Positions 24,712-35,097 of a DNA stretch of 64,000 bases are shown here, in pieces. Source of the DNA: Arthrobotrys musiformis (lineage: Eukaryota > Ascomycota > Orbiliomycetes > Orbiliales > Orbiliaceae); NCBI GenBank assembly GCA_036971715.1, contig JAVHJL010000004.1, positions 2,170,001 through 2,234,000 on the forward strand. The letters are read 5' to 3'. The notes beneath the pieces are model-generated. The model did not search any database and had not been told where the DNA came from. It saw only the letters and a program-made list of their open reading frames with translations. Both the position numbers and the translations under genes were made by a program. Position 1 is the stretch's first letter. Every line of letters begins with the position of its first letter.

Positions 24712-25343
24712 ATGCGGACGAGGGCTGATAACTTCACTCCTTTCGCGGATGGCCCTACCGCGGGCCAAACCGGAGCCCATATCTTCCGTGCCCTACGGCG
24801 GCCAATCGTTTGGGTCATCTTCATTGGAATGGTCATAGCGTGGTGGGGCGTGACGGGTGTTACGACGGCTCTAAGGAAGTGGAACTCGGTTCAAGAAAGT
24901 CGTCGACATGTTCAAATCTATGCACACGATGGGGCAGGGTTCCTCCCGGTATGAGAACTCCCTGCCGATTAGCACTCGGAATCTCTCGCGCTTGGATACT
25001 CATACTTGTCTTCATATGCATAACAGATTGTCAACGAACTCTGCGGACAGCAGGCCCACGCTTGGGATCTTTGCTACCCCAGATATACACACAAAAAGCG
25101 GGTTCACAAGTGTAAGAAACAAATAAAGGCACTGGAGGATTGCGCACATTCCGCGTAAGTTGACCTCCTCATCCTGCGTCCGAACGCGAACTAGGAATAG
25201 AACATCCATGGATCCATCCTTGCTGACTATTTGATGTCCAACGAAATAGCCAAGAGGCGGAGAAGGCTTGCTATCACTCAGACCCAACTCTGGGTCAAAC
25301 GGGCGTGTATAACTGTGCCAGAAACCTCATGGCTAAATATTGA
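24712..25343 (+). CDS. Small membrane protein with twin CX9C motif (novel candidate)
   Basis: Three exons (24712-24948, 25027-25154, 25250-25343) give a 152-residue protein. Introns of 78 and 95 bases have GTATGA/CAG and GTAAGT/TAG ends; the second has a CTGAC branch-like site. The N terminus is polar (MRTRADNFTPF). One hydrophobic helix lies at about residues 32-52 (RPIVWVIFIGMVIAWWGVTG). The C-terminal half shows CGQQAHAWDLC, a 12-residue basic linker, and CKKQIKALEDC, so two exact C-x9-C pairs, followed by another pair C-x14-C near the end. Twin CX9C proteins usually fold in the mitochondrial intermembrane space through Mia40, but I do not recognise this one, and a secretory or signal-anchored protein is equally possible. 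The exons are not visible as a single open frame. Confidence 0.5.
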
Positions 25344-25819
25344 TGGATCGGAAACCGTTGCTTCTTAGGGGTCTTGTGTAGAATCAGATGTAACTGACAC
25401 AGTTACCATGGACATATCATTTCATTCACAACCTGTGCGGGAACAAGTTTGTAAATGTACTCTCAGAGCCCCGGGGATTAGCCTTGGATCGGTAATTTGC
25501 TAGCTGCAGTCAATAGTAGTGTTTTTGGATAGTTTACTGGGGGGTACGAGCTTGTTGAGGGGAGCTTGTATGCGTATATGAAACGTTGATGCTAATGCCT
25601 TGATGGGCTTCCACCTACTTCAACCCACCTTCACCTTCACCATCAACCTCACCTTCAACCTCATCATCAGCTTCACAACCAACTTCACCATCAGCTTTGC
25701 CATCAGCTTTGCTATCACCATCAACTTCATTGTTAGTTTCATCAGCTTCATCATCACCCATCAGCTTCACCAGCTTCACCATCCCCATCACCATTGTCTT
25801 CCCTGATTGCATTATCAAC
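25344..25819. other. Short spacer with CATCA/TTCAC repeat
   Basis: Between the CX9C protein and the repeat protein. Its right half is filled by the imperfect repeat listed separately; nothing else was found. Confidence 0.5.
25618..25795 (+). repeat. Imperfect CATCA(A/G)CTTCAC repeat in the leader of the repeat protein
   Basis: About 180 bases of degenerate 6- and 12-base units mixing TTCACC, CATCAAC and CATCAGC. The stretch is pyrimidine/CA-rich on the plus strand and ends 25 bases before the ATG at 25820. The frame of the downstream gene stays open through part of it, but lacks ATG. Confidence 0.75.
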
Positions 25820-26683
25820 ATGTCTGATAACCATAAATCGACTTCAGTTGGTGGTGGGTTGGGTGTCTCGCGATGGGCTCCACAATCTAGCGCTAATGCG
25901 CCCACCTCGAGCTTCACAGCTCCCCGTACCGCAGCTCCTCTCATCACGAACCAGCAATCTCCACAGCCGACCTCGATGTGTGCTCACTCTAATCTGAGTA
26001 CACCTTTCTCGGATTTCAAATTTCCGAGTACCAGTACTACTTCATATCCCGAAGCTACCCATACTATGGCGACTTTCATCGCCAACCAACAATTGCTACG
26101 GCTCACCTCAATGTGGGCTTCACAATCCAATTCGAGTTCACCTTTCTTGGATTTTAAATTTCCAAGTACCAATACTACTCCACGTTCTGGAGCTCCCCGC
26201 ATTGCGGCCCCGCACCCCGCACCCTCACATACGGCAGCTCCGTGTCCTGCTGCCCCACGCACCGCGGCACCCGTCATCACCAGCCAACAATCGTCGCGGC
26301 TGACCTCGATGTGGGCTCCACAGCCTACTTCGAGCACGCCGTTCTTGGATTTTAAATTTCCAAGTACCGGTACTGCTTCACGGGCTGGAGCTCCCCGGCT
26401 GCAGTTCCGGGTACTGCCGCGCCCTGCAGTCCCGCAGCCTGTCGGCCCCTTCATTATCAATGAGGGGCCGCTGAAGCCAAACCAAAAATTCCCGGTTTGC
26501 TTCATAGATTTCTCGGGCGACGAGTCCGATGATGACTCGCCGCCCGAGATCATCCCACTAAGTGGCTCGATGTGGGCTCCGAAAGCCCACTCGAGTACAC
26601 GCTCTGGAGCTCCGCGTAGTAATACGCGAGCTCGATGGAACACCGCTCGCCGAAATACCACCTGGCGCAAGACTACTTGGTAG
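25820..26683 (+). CDS. Tandem-repeat protein, SMWAP/PFLDFKFPST type
   Basis: Single-exon, 287-residue protein of unknown function. Three units of about 38-40 residues lie at roughly 42-79, 87-126 and 153-192. Each runs from I(T/A)(N/S)QQ through LTSMWAxQ to PFLDFKFPST and ends in an R(S/A)GAP-like stretch. Isolated WAPQ or SMWAP copies occur at about 19 and 251. The spacer between units two and three is Ala/Pro-rich (PHPAPSHTAAPCPAAPRTAA). After the repeats come FPVCFIDFSGDESDDDSPP, an acidic patch, and a very basic Trp/Arg/Thr tail (RARWNTARRNTTWRKTTW). There is no signal peptide or membrane helix. The acid patch plus arginine-rich tail could suggest nucleic-acid or protein binding, which is inference only. 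ATG 25820 is the first in frame. Confidence 0.6.
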   Translation: MSDNHKSTSVGGGLGVSRWAPQSSANAPTSSFTAPRTAAPLITNQQSPQPTSMCAHSNLSTPFSDFKFPSTSTTSYPEATHTMATFIANQQLLRLTSMWASQSNSSSPFLDFKFPSTNTTPRSGAPRIAAPHPAPSHTAAPCPAAPRTAAPVITSQQSSRLTSMWAPQPTSSTPFLDFKFPSTGTASRAGAPRLQFRVLPRPAVPQPVGPFIINEGPLKPNQKFPVCFIDFSGDESDDDSPPEIIPLSGSMWAPKAHSSTRSGAPRSNTRARWNTARRNTTWRKTTW

Positions 26684-27783
26684 TCTTGCCCTTCTTCTTC
26701 TTCTTTCTTATGTCAACGTTTTCCCTTAACCCCCCAGTGTTACACAGATCGATATTAATATAATGGGCCAAAAGGCCCACTTTCTCCCGATACATTCGCT
26801 TACTCAAGTTAGTAATTAGTAAAGACAAACATGGCCTCATTCGTTTTAATATCCCCGTGAAATACCTGTGAAATACCCTTGAAATACCCCTCAGGCGGAC
26901 CGCTGGCCCCAATCAGCCCTCGCAGCCTCGAAATCACGGCGACAACACAAAATTAAATGCATCAAGTGTGGCAATTCCAATCCTCATCGGCCCACCAATC
27001 AGAAAAAGATCGCAGCCTCTTGACGCCGACATGATCCTGAAATCCCTGCAAGAAAACATGAGGGATCAGTTCCCTATTAACTCTTGCAGGGCAGGGAGGT
27101 TAAATGAGCTGCAGCGCTGTTGGATTTGGAATCCTTTGCCCGTAGACGAGAAGCTTTCCCCGAAAAGGTCAACTTTTCCAGTATTATCTTGATTAGGAAA
27201 TTGCGACTCCACGGATCCACTGAACCGCCTTTCTGTCTTGGCTGCCAACGCTCGTCTGCACCAAACATAGGAAACTTTTCATTGGCATGGGGCACTGACA
27301 GGCGTCTAAGCCGCCTTGCAGCCAAAAGTAACCTCATTACCCGTGGACAATAGCGATGAAACGCTGCTGCAGGTGTTTTTTGGATCTAGCGCAGGTTCAG
27401 CCTTTCGTTCTGCGAGAAGAAACAAAAAGGGTCGGGTTTCCCTTCGAGGATTCTTCAAATTCACCCTTTTCACTTTCCTTCTACGAAAAAGGCTTTGAAG
27501 GCTCTTCCCTTTCGCACCGTGTCTGTAGAGTCCAGGGTTTATTCGAGTTTTCTTTTCTTCTCTGACGGATAGCGTTGATACCAAGGGTGTTATTTAGAGT
27601 ATCCGTGGTTGTAAGTTACTTGGCTGGTTCAGCCCATCGAAACTTGTCTTGTCGCCAGATCGAAACCACTACATTGATATATTATATTTTCAGTGCAAGG
27701 GCTAACTAAAGGGGGGAGCAGTAGTTTTCTTCAATTTTTTTCCCTTTAGCATTTGTTTCGAAATAATTCAATAATCTCTAAAG
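26684..27783. other. Intergenic DNA
   Basis: Short overlapping frames on both strands only. The last 130 bases are AT-rich and pyrimidine-rich, probably the promoter of the next gene. No gene supported. Confidence 0.5.
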
Positions 27784-29203
27784 ATGGAAGTCAACCACGA
27801 AGCAATGAATAGAGCGGGGAACGCTACAACTGTAAGTTCTCCTTTTGTGTTACATTGGCTGTCCACATGCATATATACAGCACTGCATTTCCCCAACATT
27901 ACCCCAGATCACTGACGAAAGAAATAATAAAATGTATAGCCCACATCTACAAGGCCTGCAGAGACCTCCAATGCAATGGAGCACGACCCTTCTTCAGCGC
28001 CTCAGATTGTGGACCCATCGAATCCTCCCATGAGCTTTCAATCTGGCGCCGTTCCAGACCACTACGAATCGTACCCAGAGGTTATGCCACCACAAGGACT
28101 TGGCCCGCCATCTGCGTACCCTCAATCCGCACAGACAATATCGCCAGTTCAGCCAGGGGGCTACGATAGATACGCCATATCCCCGCCCCCAGCCGGACAA
28201 AACCAACCCTTAATCCAACATGCGCAATACGGTCAAGATCAGCAAACTGGTGCCGAACCAGTAAAATCCTATTACCAACCAACATACGGAGTTAATCAGC
28301 CACCGCCGCCGACACCTTATAGTAATGCGAACACCCTAGTCCCAGATCAACATAATCAGGTTCCCCCGTACGACAAGGTTGGGGGAGCGGGGGCGGGGGG
28401 CCTCCCGCCGCCTGTTGCATATAATCCGCCAGCTGGCGGTGATGGCGAAAAGAAAATCCTTGGAATGAAGAAAAAGACATTCTGGATCGTCTTGATAGTT
28501 GTGATAATTTTAATAATTGCCGGTATCGGCGGTGCCGTTGGAGGCGTTCTCGCGAGTAAGAACAAGAATAACGACAAGAATGATGATACCGACACTCAGG
28601 ATCGTGGAAATGGCACAAGCAGTGGCGGTGGGAACGGGGGAAATAACGGCGGATACACACCCTTCGCACTTGCGACTGGGCAAAGGACGCTCAGATTAAA
28701 GTACTCGGAGAACAGAGGATCTTGCAATGATCCTGATAACTTGGGTGGTACCGGCATCATCGACTGCTATGCGACATCTACGTATGTTGTTCGCGTCGAC
28801 GGCAGCGTCGAAAACGGCTACACGCTTTCCAGTGTCACTGTCGATGGAAGTACTTTCAGCAACGTTCGCGGGACTCCACCAACAACGTCAGATCCTACAC
28901 AAGTTGGAAGTGGATGGGTTTTCGAAGTGTCTTTCTCCCAAGGCGGATCCTGCCCAACAAACAGAGTTACGAGATATGTACTAGGTGTTCGCGACAATAT
29001 CTACGCTATTGGAGAGTAAGTTTTGATTCCTGCCATCTTAACAACGAAAAGGGGCATATTTGGGATTTTTGGAAACTAATGAACTGTTTTCTTCGATTTA
29101 TAGAGCCTTCAGCCTTCAGCAGCAATGTCAAAAACTGAACGGGGATCTATTCTCCGCAGGGACCGCGTGTACCTGCGTCGCGATTTCGACAACGGCAGAG
29201 TAA
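27784..29203 (+). CDS. Proline-rich single-pass membrane protein
   Basis: Three exons (27784-27831, 27940-29015, 29104-29203) give 407 residues. Exon 1 (MEVNHEAMNRAGNATT) is inferred from a GTAAGT donor and the TAG acceptor at 27937-27939, which keep frame. An internal ATG at 27976 could start a slightly shorter form. The N-terminal half is rich in Pro, Gln and Tyr and lacks a signal peptide. It is followed by KKK, then one strong membrane helix (TFWIVLIVVIILIIAGIGGA) and a Lys/Asn/Gly linker. The C-terminal domain of about 170 residues contains several cysteines (GSCNDPDNLGGTGIIDC, GGSCPTNR, QQQC, ACTC), suggesting disulfides and an outward-facing domain. The positive-inside rule puts the proline-rich part in the cytosol. 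Layout recalls fungal wall-stress or sensor-like proteins, but no WSC domain is present; function unknown. Confidence 0.8.
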
Positions 29204-31086
29204 TAGTTAATGGAGAAATAGAGTATATATGATGTTGCGATACTCAAAAACACGATTACCCGTTCTCTTTTCGTATATAAGCATGTTGGCGTTTTAGTTT
29301 TTCTTTCATAGGGCTTGGTTTTGTAGCAGCATCTTGCAAAGTTTGAAGTAGTGATTGAAGGAATGGCAGGTCGCCAGTTGTATATATCTTACATTCATGA
29401 GGATATCATTAGATAAAATATAGTTTTAATGTTGCATTCTTTTCCTTTTGACACGCTATCATGATATCATCCAAGAACTGATTCCAGGTGCCAAGTGAGG
29501 GCTCGAGGGGACTGTCTATGCATGTGCCGCATTTCCGCGATGTGGATCATCTATATGACGAAAGATTTTAGTGGATAATAGTTATGCAACAATAGCCTCC
29601 TGCTGATCCGGCATTTGGGCCGAGTTCGATGGTTATCAGGAAGTATCGATTTGGTGAGAAACTTTTCACGAAGCAGATGCTGGATATGGCTTGTCCAGTC
29701 GAAGGAATTGGTCCAAGACGGTATTAGAAATACACAAAACGTTCCGGATACCGAACTCTAGGATCTATAAACAAGGATCCTTATCCACTATCTCGTAATT
29801 CGCACGAGCTCGAATTCGAACCAGATTGCCTAGACGCTTGCCAGAAAGGATGGAACTGTGTTGGTGTTGGTTCCAACAGCAGGCCGGCAGCCAACGAGCA
29901 GGGCGGTGTTACAGAGTGCCAAGACGAAACTCCAAACGAAGCGAAACACAACATGCTCCACAACCCGAATGAGCCCCTTCATCCCTCAACAGCTTCTGCT
30001 ATCTCAAGCAGGGACAGGCAGATAAACGAGCGCCTTATCCACCGTTCGACCTTCTTTTCCCTACCTTCCGGACTAAGAGGTCCAATTTACCCCAGACGTT
30101 GAGTGATTCCAGCTCAAGGTCTGAAAACAAATTCGGAACATTTCACGTTCCTCTGAAGCTTTGGCGAACAAACAAACATGGATGCATTCGTGAAGACTGC
30201 CGCAGAACGTCAATGGGCTCCACTTCTGATGACACCCTCTTAGCTACGAGCTATAATCGATCTTGGTATAGCGATTACCCTAGGTTAATTTGACGAATGG
30301 TGTACTTGTACCTCCAAAGACTTTTCCTTGGGTGCTCCCATAGTATACAGGGGAAGGAACTACCGATGTCGTCTGAACGAATAAGGCTATTTTGAGTATG
30401 ACGATGATGCCTTGTAACAATGCCCCACCCCCATTATGCCCTCACAGCTATGTACCGTGAATCTTGGGCTTTGCTTGTCATGGATTGATGATCTCGAAAC
30501 AAACAGAAACACTTTGCTTCCAAGACATCAGAGCTACTCGGGCACCTTCGCTCTTAAACCTGCCCTCCGAAAGTTTCCCGGCCAGGGACCAAATTTTTTT
30601 CTAAGGGGGATGCTTCAGACTTGACCTTCCCATCGTATGGGCCACACCCATTGCTGAAGCTATGCTGACGATCCCCTCACGAACCGCTTGGTTTCAAGTC
30701 TTCGGGCTCGATATTGGGGACCCAGTGGTATGGAGTCCGGATTAGTCCGACCAAATTAAGGCCAGGAGAATAGGGAATATATAACGATGTAGTCTTCCTA
30801 ATAGTGATTTCCCTTTTATTCCCTTTCTAATCCATTGTTCCATTCTTGAACAACTGAAGCTTGTCTTCTTGTCATTCTTTTTTTTCGTTCACGTTTTTTA
30901 TATCCTTTTCCTTAGTCAAGGCGCATTGATTGCCCTTGCACGCCGCTGGTCGTTCTTTTCTAAAGATTTGATATCCCTTTTTTCAATTTTTTCCAATTTA
31001 CTTTCGTTCGTTACCTTCTTTGATAGAAGGGATTTTCATTCTTTAGTTTTACCAAAGTTGATTTGATATTTCGGATTGTTTTCAAC
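29204..31086. other. Intergenic region
   Basis: 1.9 kb without a supportable gene. The last 250 bases are T-rich with a TATATAA at 30778-30784 and lead into the secreted NNGG-repeat protein, so this is probably its promoter and 5' leader. Confidence 0.5.
30778..30784 (+). promoter_or_regulatory. Possible TATA box of the NNGG-repeat gene
   Basis: TATATAA in an otherwise T/C-rich upstream stretch, about 300 bases before the ATG at 31087. This would imply a long 5' leader, so the assignment is tentative. Confidence 0.3.
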
Positions 31087-32757
31087 ATGAAGGGGTTTAC
31101 TTCGTTTCTCATTGCTTCGGCGCTTGCATTGACGGCGGTTGACGCTCAGGTATGTTCACGGGGGACAAGATAAGGCCTTGTGTAACGATCCTTTTTTTTC
31201 CTAACATTCAAATATTAGAATCTTCAAGCGGGAGACAAGATCCTTCTTGCAGCAAACGTTCAAGATGCTAGCTCGACAACCGGCCAGGTTGGTGATATCA
31301 CACCGGGTCAAGTAGAGTCTCAGACGTAAGTCGATTATATACCACGGTTCTTCCAAACCGTCTCGTGTATTTAAGTCTATGTATAGAATGGATATGCTAA
31401 TAATGAATATTTACTGGCAGCGACGACTCGAATTTCATCAACTTTTGTACGGGAAAAGTCTTGACCAACGGTCTTCAAATCAGAACGGGATCGTGTAACG
31501 GAATCGTTATGGGTGAAATCCCGGCGGCGGATAAGATGATTTCTACACTGCTTCTTTTCCCAAATCCCGACGCCGATATTGATGAGGGAGAGGACTTTAC
31601 TATCAGCCTGAGGACGAATAACTTGAAGGCTGGGTTCTTTACCAGTATGTTTTATACTCAATGTTTCCATGCATCAAGGTTGATATCAACAAGACTTATG
31701 AAACTAATATACGTATCCACCAACAGACGCACAAGCAACATACTACTCAGCCCCCCAAACACTAGACCCAGCTCTGGGCATCATCATCGGCCACACCCAC
31801 GTCACCGTCCAACTGATCGATGATGCATCAGGCCAACCACCACCAGCCGCGATCTTTGCTTTCTTCAAGGGTATCAACGTCCCACAGGACGGCGACAATA
31901 TCCTATCCGCTCCGGTGGCGGGTGGTCTCCCCGCCGGCAAGTACCGTGTTTGCACCATGTCCTCCGCGAGTAACCATCAGCCTGTGATCATGCCTGTGGC
32001 GCAGAGGGGTGCTCAGGATGATTGTCAGAGGTTTACGGTTAAGGCTAAGGGTGCTGGAGGTAATAATGGTACTGATCCTACACCGAGTGAGAATGATCCC
32101 AACGCTGGTGGAAACAATGGTGGCAATAACGGAGGTAACACTGGTGGAAACAACGGAGGTAATAATGGAGGAAACAACGGCGGAAACAATGGAGGCAACA
32201 ATGGTGGAAACAATGGCGGAAACAATGGCGGCAATAACGGCGGCAATAACGGCGGCAATAACGGCGGCAATAACGGCGGCAATAACGGCGGAAACAATGG
32301 AGGTAACAACGGTGGTAACAATGGCGGAAACAACGGTGGTAACAACGGTGGCAACAATGGAGGCAATGGCGTAAACACTAGCTCTGCCACCGCTACAACC
32401 ACCCGCCGCACTCGCCCTACCATCAGGCCAGGTCGTCCCACTCCGGTCAGACCCGTCACCCTCCAGACCAGAACAACCAAGACGAGGAGGACCAGAACCA
32501 GAAAGACTAGAACTAGACTTTCAGCCACCACACCGACTGCAGTGGCTACTACTACAACCGCGGCTGCCTCTGCTACTACATCTGACACTATCGAGGACGT
32601 CACTCCCACCGCGGCAACCTCTGTCGAAGATACCCCTGCGGTTCCCACAATCACCCCACCAGTTTTATCCAATGACACTGTCAGCACAAATACCACAGTA
32701 TTGAGAAGATACAAGGTTCCAGAATCACGATATGTGCCGAACCCACTGTACTACTGA
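31087..32757 (+). CDS. Secreted protein with NNGG repeat tail (family often mislabelled 'ribosomal protein s17')
   Basis: Four exons (31087-31149, 31219-31325, 31421-31644, 31727-32757), 474 residues. A signal peptide (FLIASALALTAVDA) is exactly exon 1. The N-terminal domain of about 220 residues belongs to a fungal secreted family: NFINFCTGKVLTNGLQ, GSCNGIVMGEIPA, LKAGFFTNAQATYYSAPQ, IIGHTHVTVQ, FAFFKGIN, GGLPAGKYRVCTMSSASNHQ and PVAQRGAQDDC. In databases members of this type carry the misleading name ribosomal protein s17; nothing in the sequence is ribosomal. Then come 22 four-residue units (NNGG), an Arg/Thr-rich segment (RTTKTRRTRTRKTRTR), a Ser/Thr/Ala-rich stretch likely O-glycosylated, and a C-terminal RRYKVPESRYVPNPLYY. 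There is no GPI signal. A wall or extracellular matrix role is inferred. Confidence 0.88.
32101..32364 (+). repeat. 12-base repeat encoding 22 NNGG units
   Basis: 264 bases of AAYAAYGGNGGN units, in phase with the reading frame of the secreted protein. The first unit reads NAGG and one early unit NTGG; the rest are NNGG. Codon wobble differs between units except for a run near 32222-32285 of nearly identical copies, which looks recently expanded. Confidence 0.97.
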
Positions 32758-32986
32758 CCGGAACGACATTAGTGGTCAGGAGTATCTTGTCTGATTGTGG
32801 TCAAGCAGTCCCGGAGGTATCATTTTCATGTTGTCATATTGTGCTTCGTTTTTCACTCTTCCTTGTATTCTATTTTGATTCATTAAATGATACCTTATCT
32901 GTTTTATAATATATATACACACAAATGGAGTTGTAAAGTGAGCCTATGGGCCTCGAAATCATGCATCTACTTATTCTTCCACCCTC

Positions 32987-33828
32987 TTACCATTCTCCTA
33001 CGGGTCCTCTGCGACTCGATTTCTTCTGGGACAATTTAGACTTCATGTCCTTCCTTTTCCCATCAGATATCTGGATACTAAAAGGTTACATAGCGAATAA
33101 CACTAATCAGAAAACTTGTCAAAAAGCCCACGTACCTAAACAATAAAGGATCGATACGTGGAACCGGGTAGAATAACTTACAGTTTCTGGACATGTTCTT
33201 TTTTCTCTTGGCTTGTCTTGCCGGGAACCCTAGCTGAATTTACTACAGCGTTGTAAAGTTTCAACCAGCAAGTATTGGTATTTGTCAATTGGCTGCGACA
33301 GCCGTCGGAGGAAATGACCATATCGCCTGCATCTGTGAGATATTTCGATCCCTTGGGAGTACGAGGAGGGTTTAGTTCTGGAGTCTTTGCTATGATACGA
33401 CATGATTGCGAGTAATCAACCATGCTTATACGTACTTTTGTTTTGAGCGCCTGGAAAAATATCCGTGGGATAAGAGGCTCCAAACTCGCAAGGGGCACAC
33501 GGAGCGTAGCCTTCGTGTTAACTTTGTTGACGTTCTGGCCGCCCGGGCCTGAGGATCTCGAGAAGGTTACTTCGCCAATGCTCGGGGGGAAGATTTTTGG
33601 CAATTTACTGTGTACTCGACTCTCTTTGATCCATTTTCTGGCCCTGTTGAGATCTTGTTCGTCATAGTTTTTATCGACATTCTCCTTTTCTTGTTTGGGA
33701 GGTGAGTTGAGATTGAAGGACGTAAAAATTGGTCTCGTCGATATCAGTTGGCCGCATTGAAGCTGGCGGAGGGATGGTCTATTTGATAGGAGGCGGAAGG
33801 GTTGGAATGCTGGCCGTGCCATCGCCAT
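32987..33828 (-). CDS. Mitochondrial GGQ-motif peptidyl-tRNA hydrolase (ICT1/Pth4-like)
   Basis: Rescues stalled mitochondrial ribosomes by hydrolysing peptidyl-tRNA, as do human ICT1/MRPL58 and bacterial ArfB. The RF-1 domain starts at IGEVTFSRSSGPGGQNVNKV, with the catalytic GGQ and the typical NKVNTKATLR continuation. The N terminus (MAMARPAFQPFRLLSNR) is basic and Ser/Arg-rich, like a mitochondrial presequence. Exon 1 ends at 33182 at a GTAAGT donor. After the intron, exon 32987-33077 supplies the basic tail (IQISDGKRKDMK, QKKSSRRG) typical of the family. Inside exon 1, bases 33352-33435 (GTACGT to AAG, 84 bases, in frame) interrupt the conserved helix; removing them restores LKTKGSKYLTDAG, so this is probably an intron. 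The protein is 217 residues with it removed, 245 otherwise. ATG 33828 is chosen over an upstream non-conserved open frame. Confidence 0.88.
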
Positions 33829-35097
33829 CTTGTTGTATTTTGCTTTATCGCTCGCTTCCCTTTTTTCTTTTGACACTGGCACCTTGTGGCGCAGAAGCGA
33901 TAAAAATTTTCTAAGAGAACGGCTGACACGATAACAGGATCGAGCTGGGGCTGGTGTTTTTAATATATTTCCGATTACATGTCCGAATATTAATATTAAT
34001 GTAATAGATGCGTGTAGAGGTTCCACGACATCTGTGCGTGTACTCGTGCCCGTTCCCGTGACTGCAGCTGGCCAGGCTCTACGAATCGAATAAGAATTAA
34101 GAATTAGAATCCCGGTTGCGGCTTGCTGTGTGGTGGGCCTGACCTGGCCGATAGCTGACCTGTGACCTGACCTGACCCGACCTGTTATGTATGTAGAGAG
34201 TACGGAGTGCTGCAGGTTGTAGTTGACTGGGTTGCCGTTTGGAGCTAACCGATTCTACTCATTTTCTTTCTTTCCAACGACATCATATCATCATCTCCGC
34301 CTCCACCGCCGCCCATCTCCATCTCTCCCTTGTTAACGTTCCATCAATCATCAATCCATTGCTCCCATCGACAGTCTCAATAGTAGGATCTTTGTCACTG
34401 TCGGCTTTCCTACCACCAGCTCTCCTTCATCGCTTTGGCTGGTCCGGCTGGCCACTCGTGCTTCGAAGCTGTGGAGCTGCCTGGAGGGAGTTCCATCGTC
34501 ACAATTTAATTCCCACCAGGTGGCTAGTAAGTGTAGGTCCTCACAAACTTGCTCAATCGCGCTGCCGGCCACAACATCAACATCAAAATATTCTCTGTCA
34601 AACCACCGATCCAATTCCACCAACTAACAACATCCCAACTTCATCACCGTCCAGCCACATCGCCTACAACCATCCAATCCACCTACGACATCAACCGTCG
34701 ACTCTCCAGCTACCACTGCCATTGTCGCTTCCTTCCTTCCTTCCCTCGCTGTCTCTTTCTTTCTCCACCCTGCTGCCACCGCTCCGATCGTTAAATTGTA
34801 GCTAGATTCGCAAATAAGAACCAACCAAAGCGCTAGCTCTGATGATATACGCACTGCAGAGCAAGACCAAGACCAAGACCAGACACCATCCAGAGCTTTA
34901 GACAATCATCGCCAGCCCGAGAAACCTGCTGCTGCTCTGGCTGTGAAGGTAAAATAATCTTCATACTGCATTCCTTGATCCCTGAATCATAGTCTTCCAC
35001 CTTTCCCACCGTCGCCAACATCGCCATCGCCATTCTCCCGCTCTGAATTTATCATTTGAACCCACATTCGATTATATCCTATATTTGTTAAGCCCTG
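33829..35097. other. Divergent promoter region and long leader of the Nab3-like gene
   Basis: Lies between the head-to-head release-factor-like and Nab3-like genes. From about 34260 to 34800 the plus strand is strongly pyrimidine-rich with many CATC and CACC runs, as in long leaders of fungal housekeeping genes. Open frames here (for example 34239-34805) are products of that bias. Confidence 0.55.

Noticed and set aside
29805..29830. GGTTCGAAT-type tRNA B-box-like strings here and near 2996, 3604 and 5370
   Set aside because: None has a pairing T-stem, acceptor stem or A box at the right distance.
32025..32714. Minus-strand 229-codon frame of Pro-Pro-Leu-Leu repeats
   Set aside because: Antisense of the NNGG repeat gene; the repeat keeps the opposite strand open.
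34239..34805. 188-codon Ser/His/Pro-rich frame
   Set aside because: Product of the pyrimidine-rich leader of the Nab3-like gene; no conserved features.
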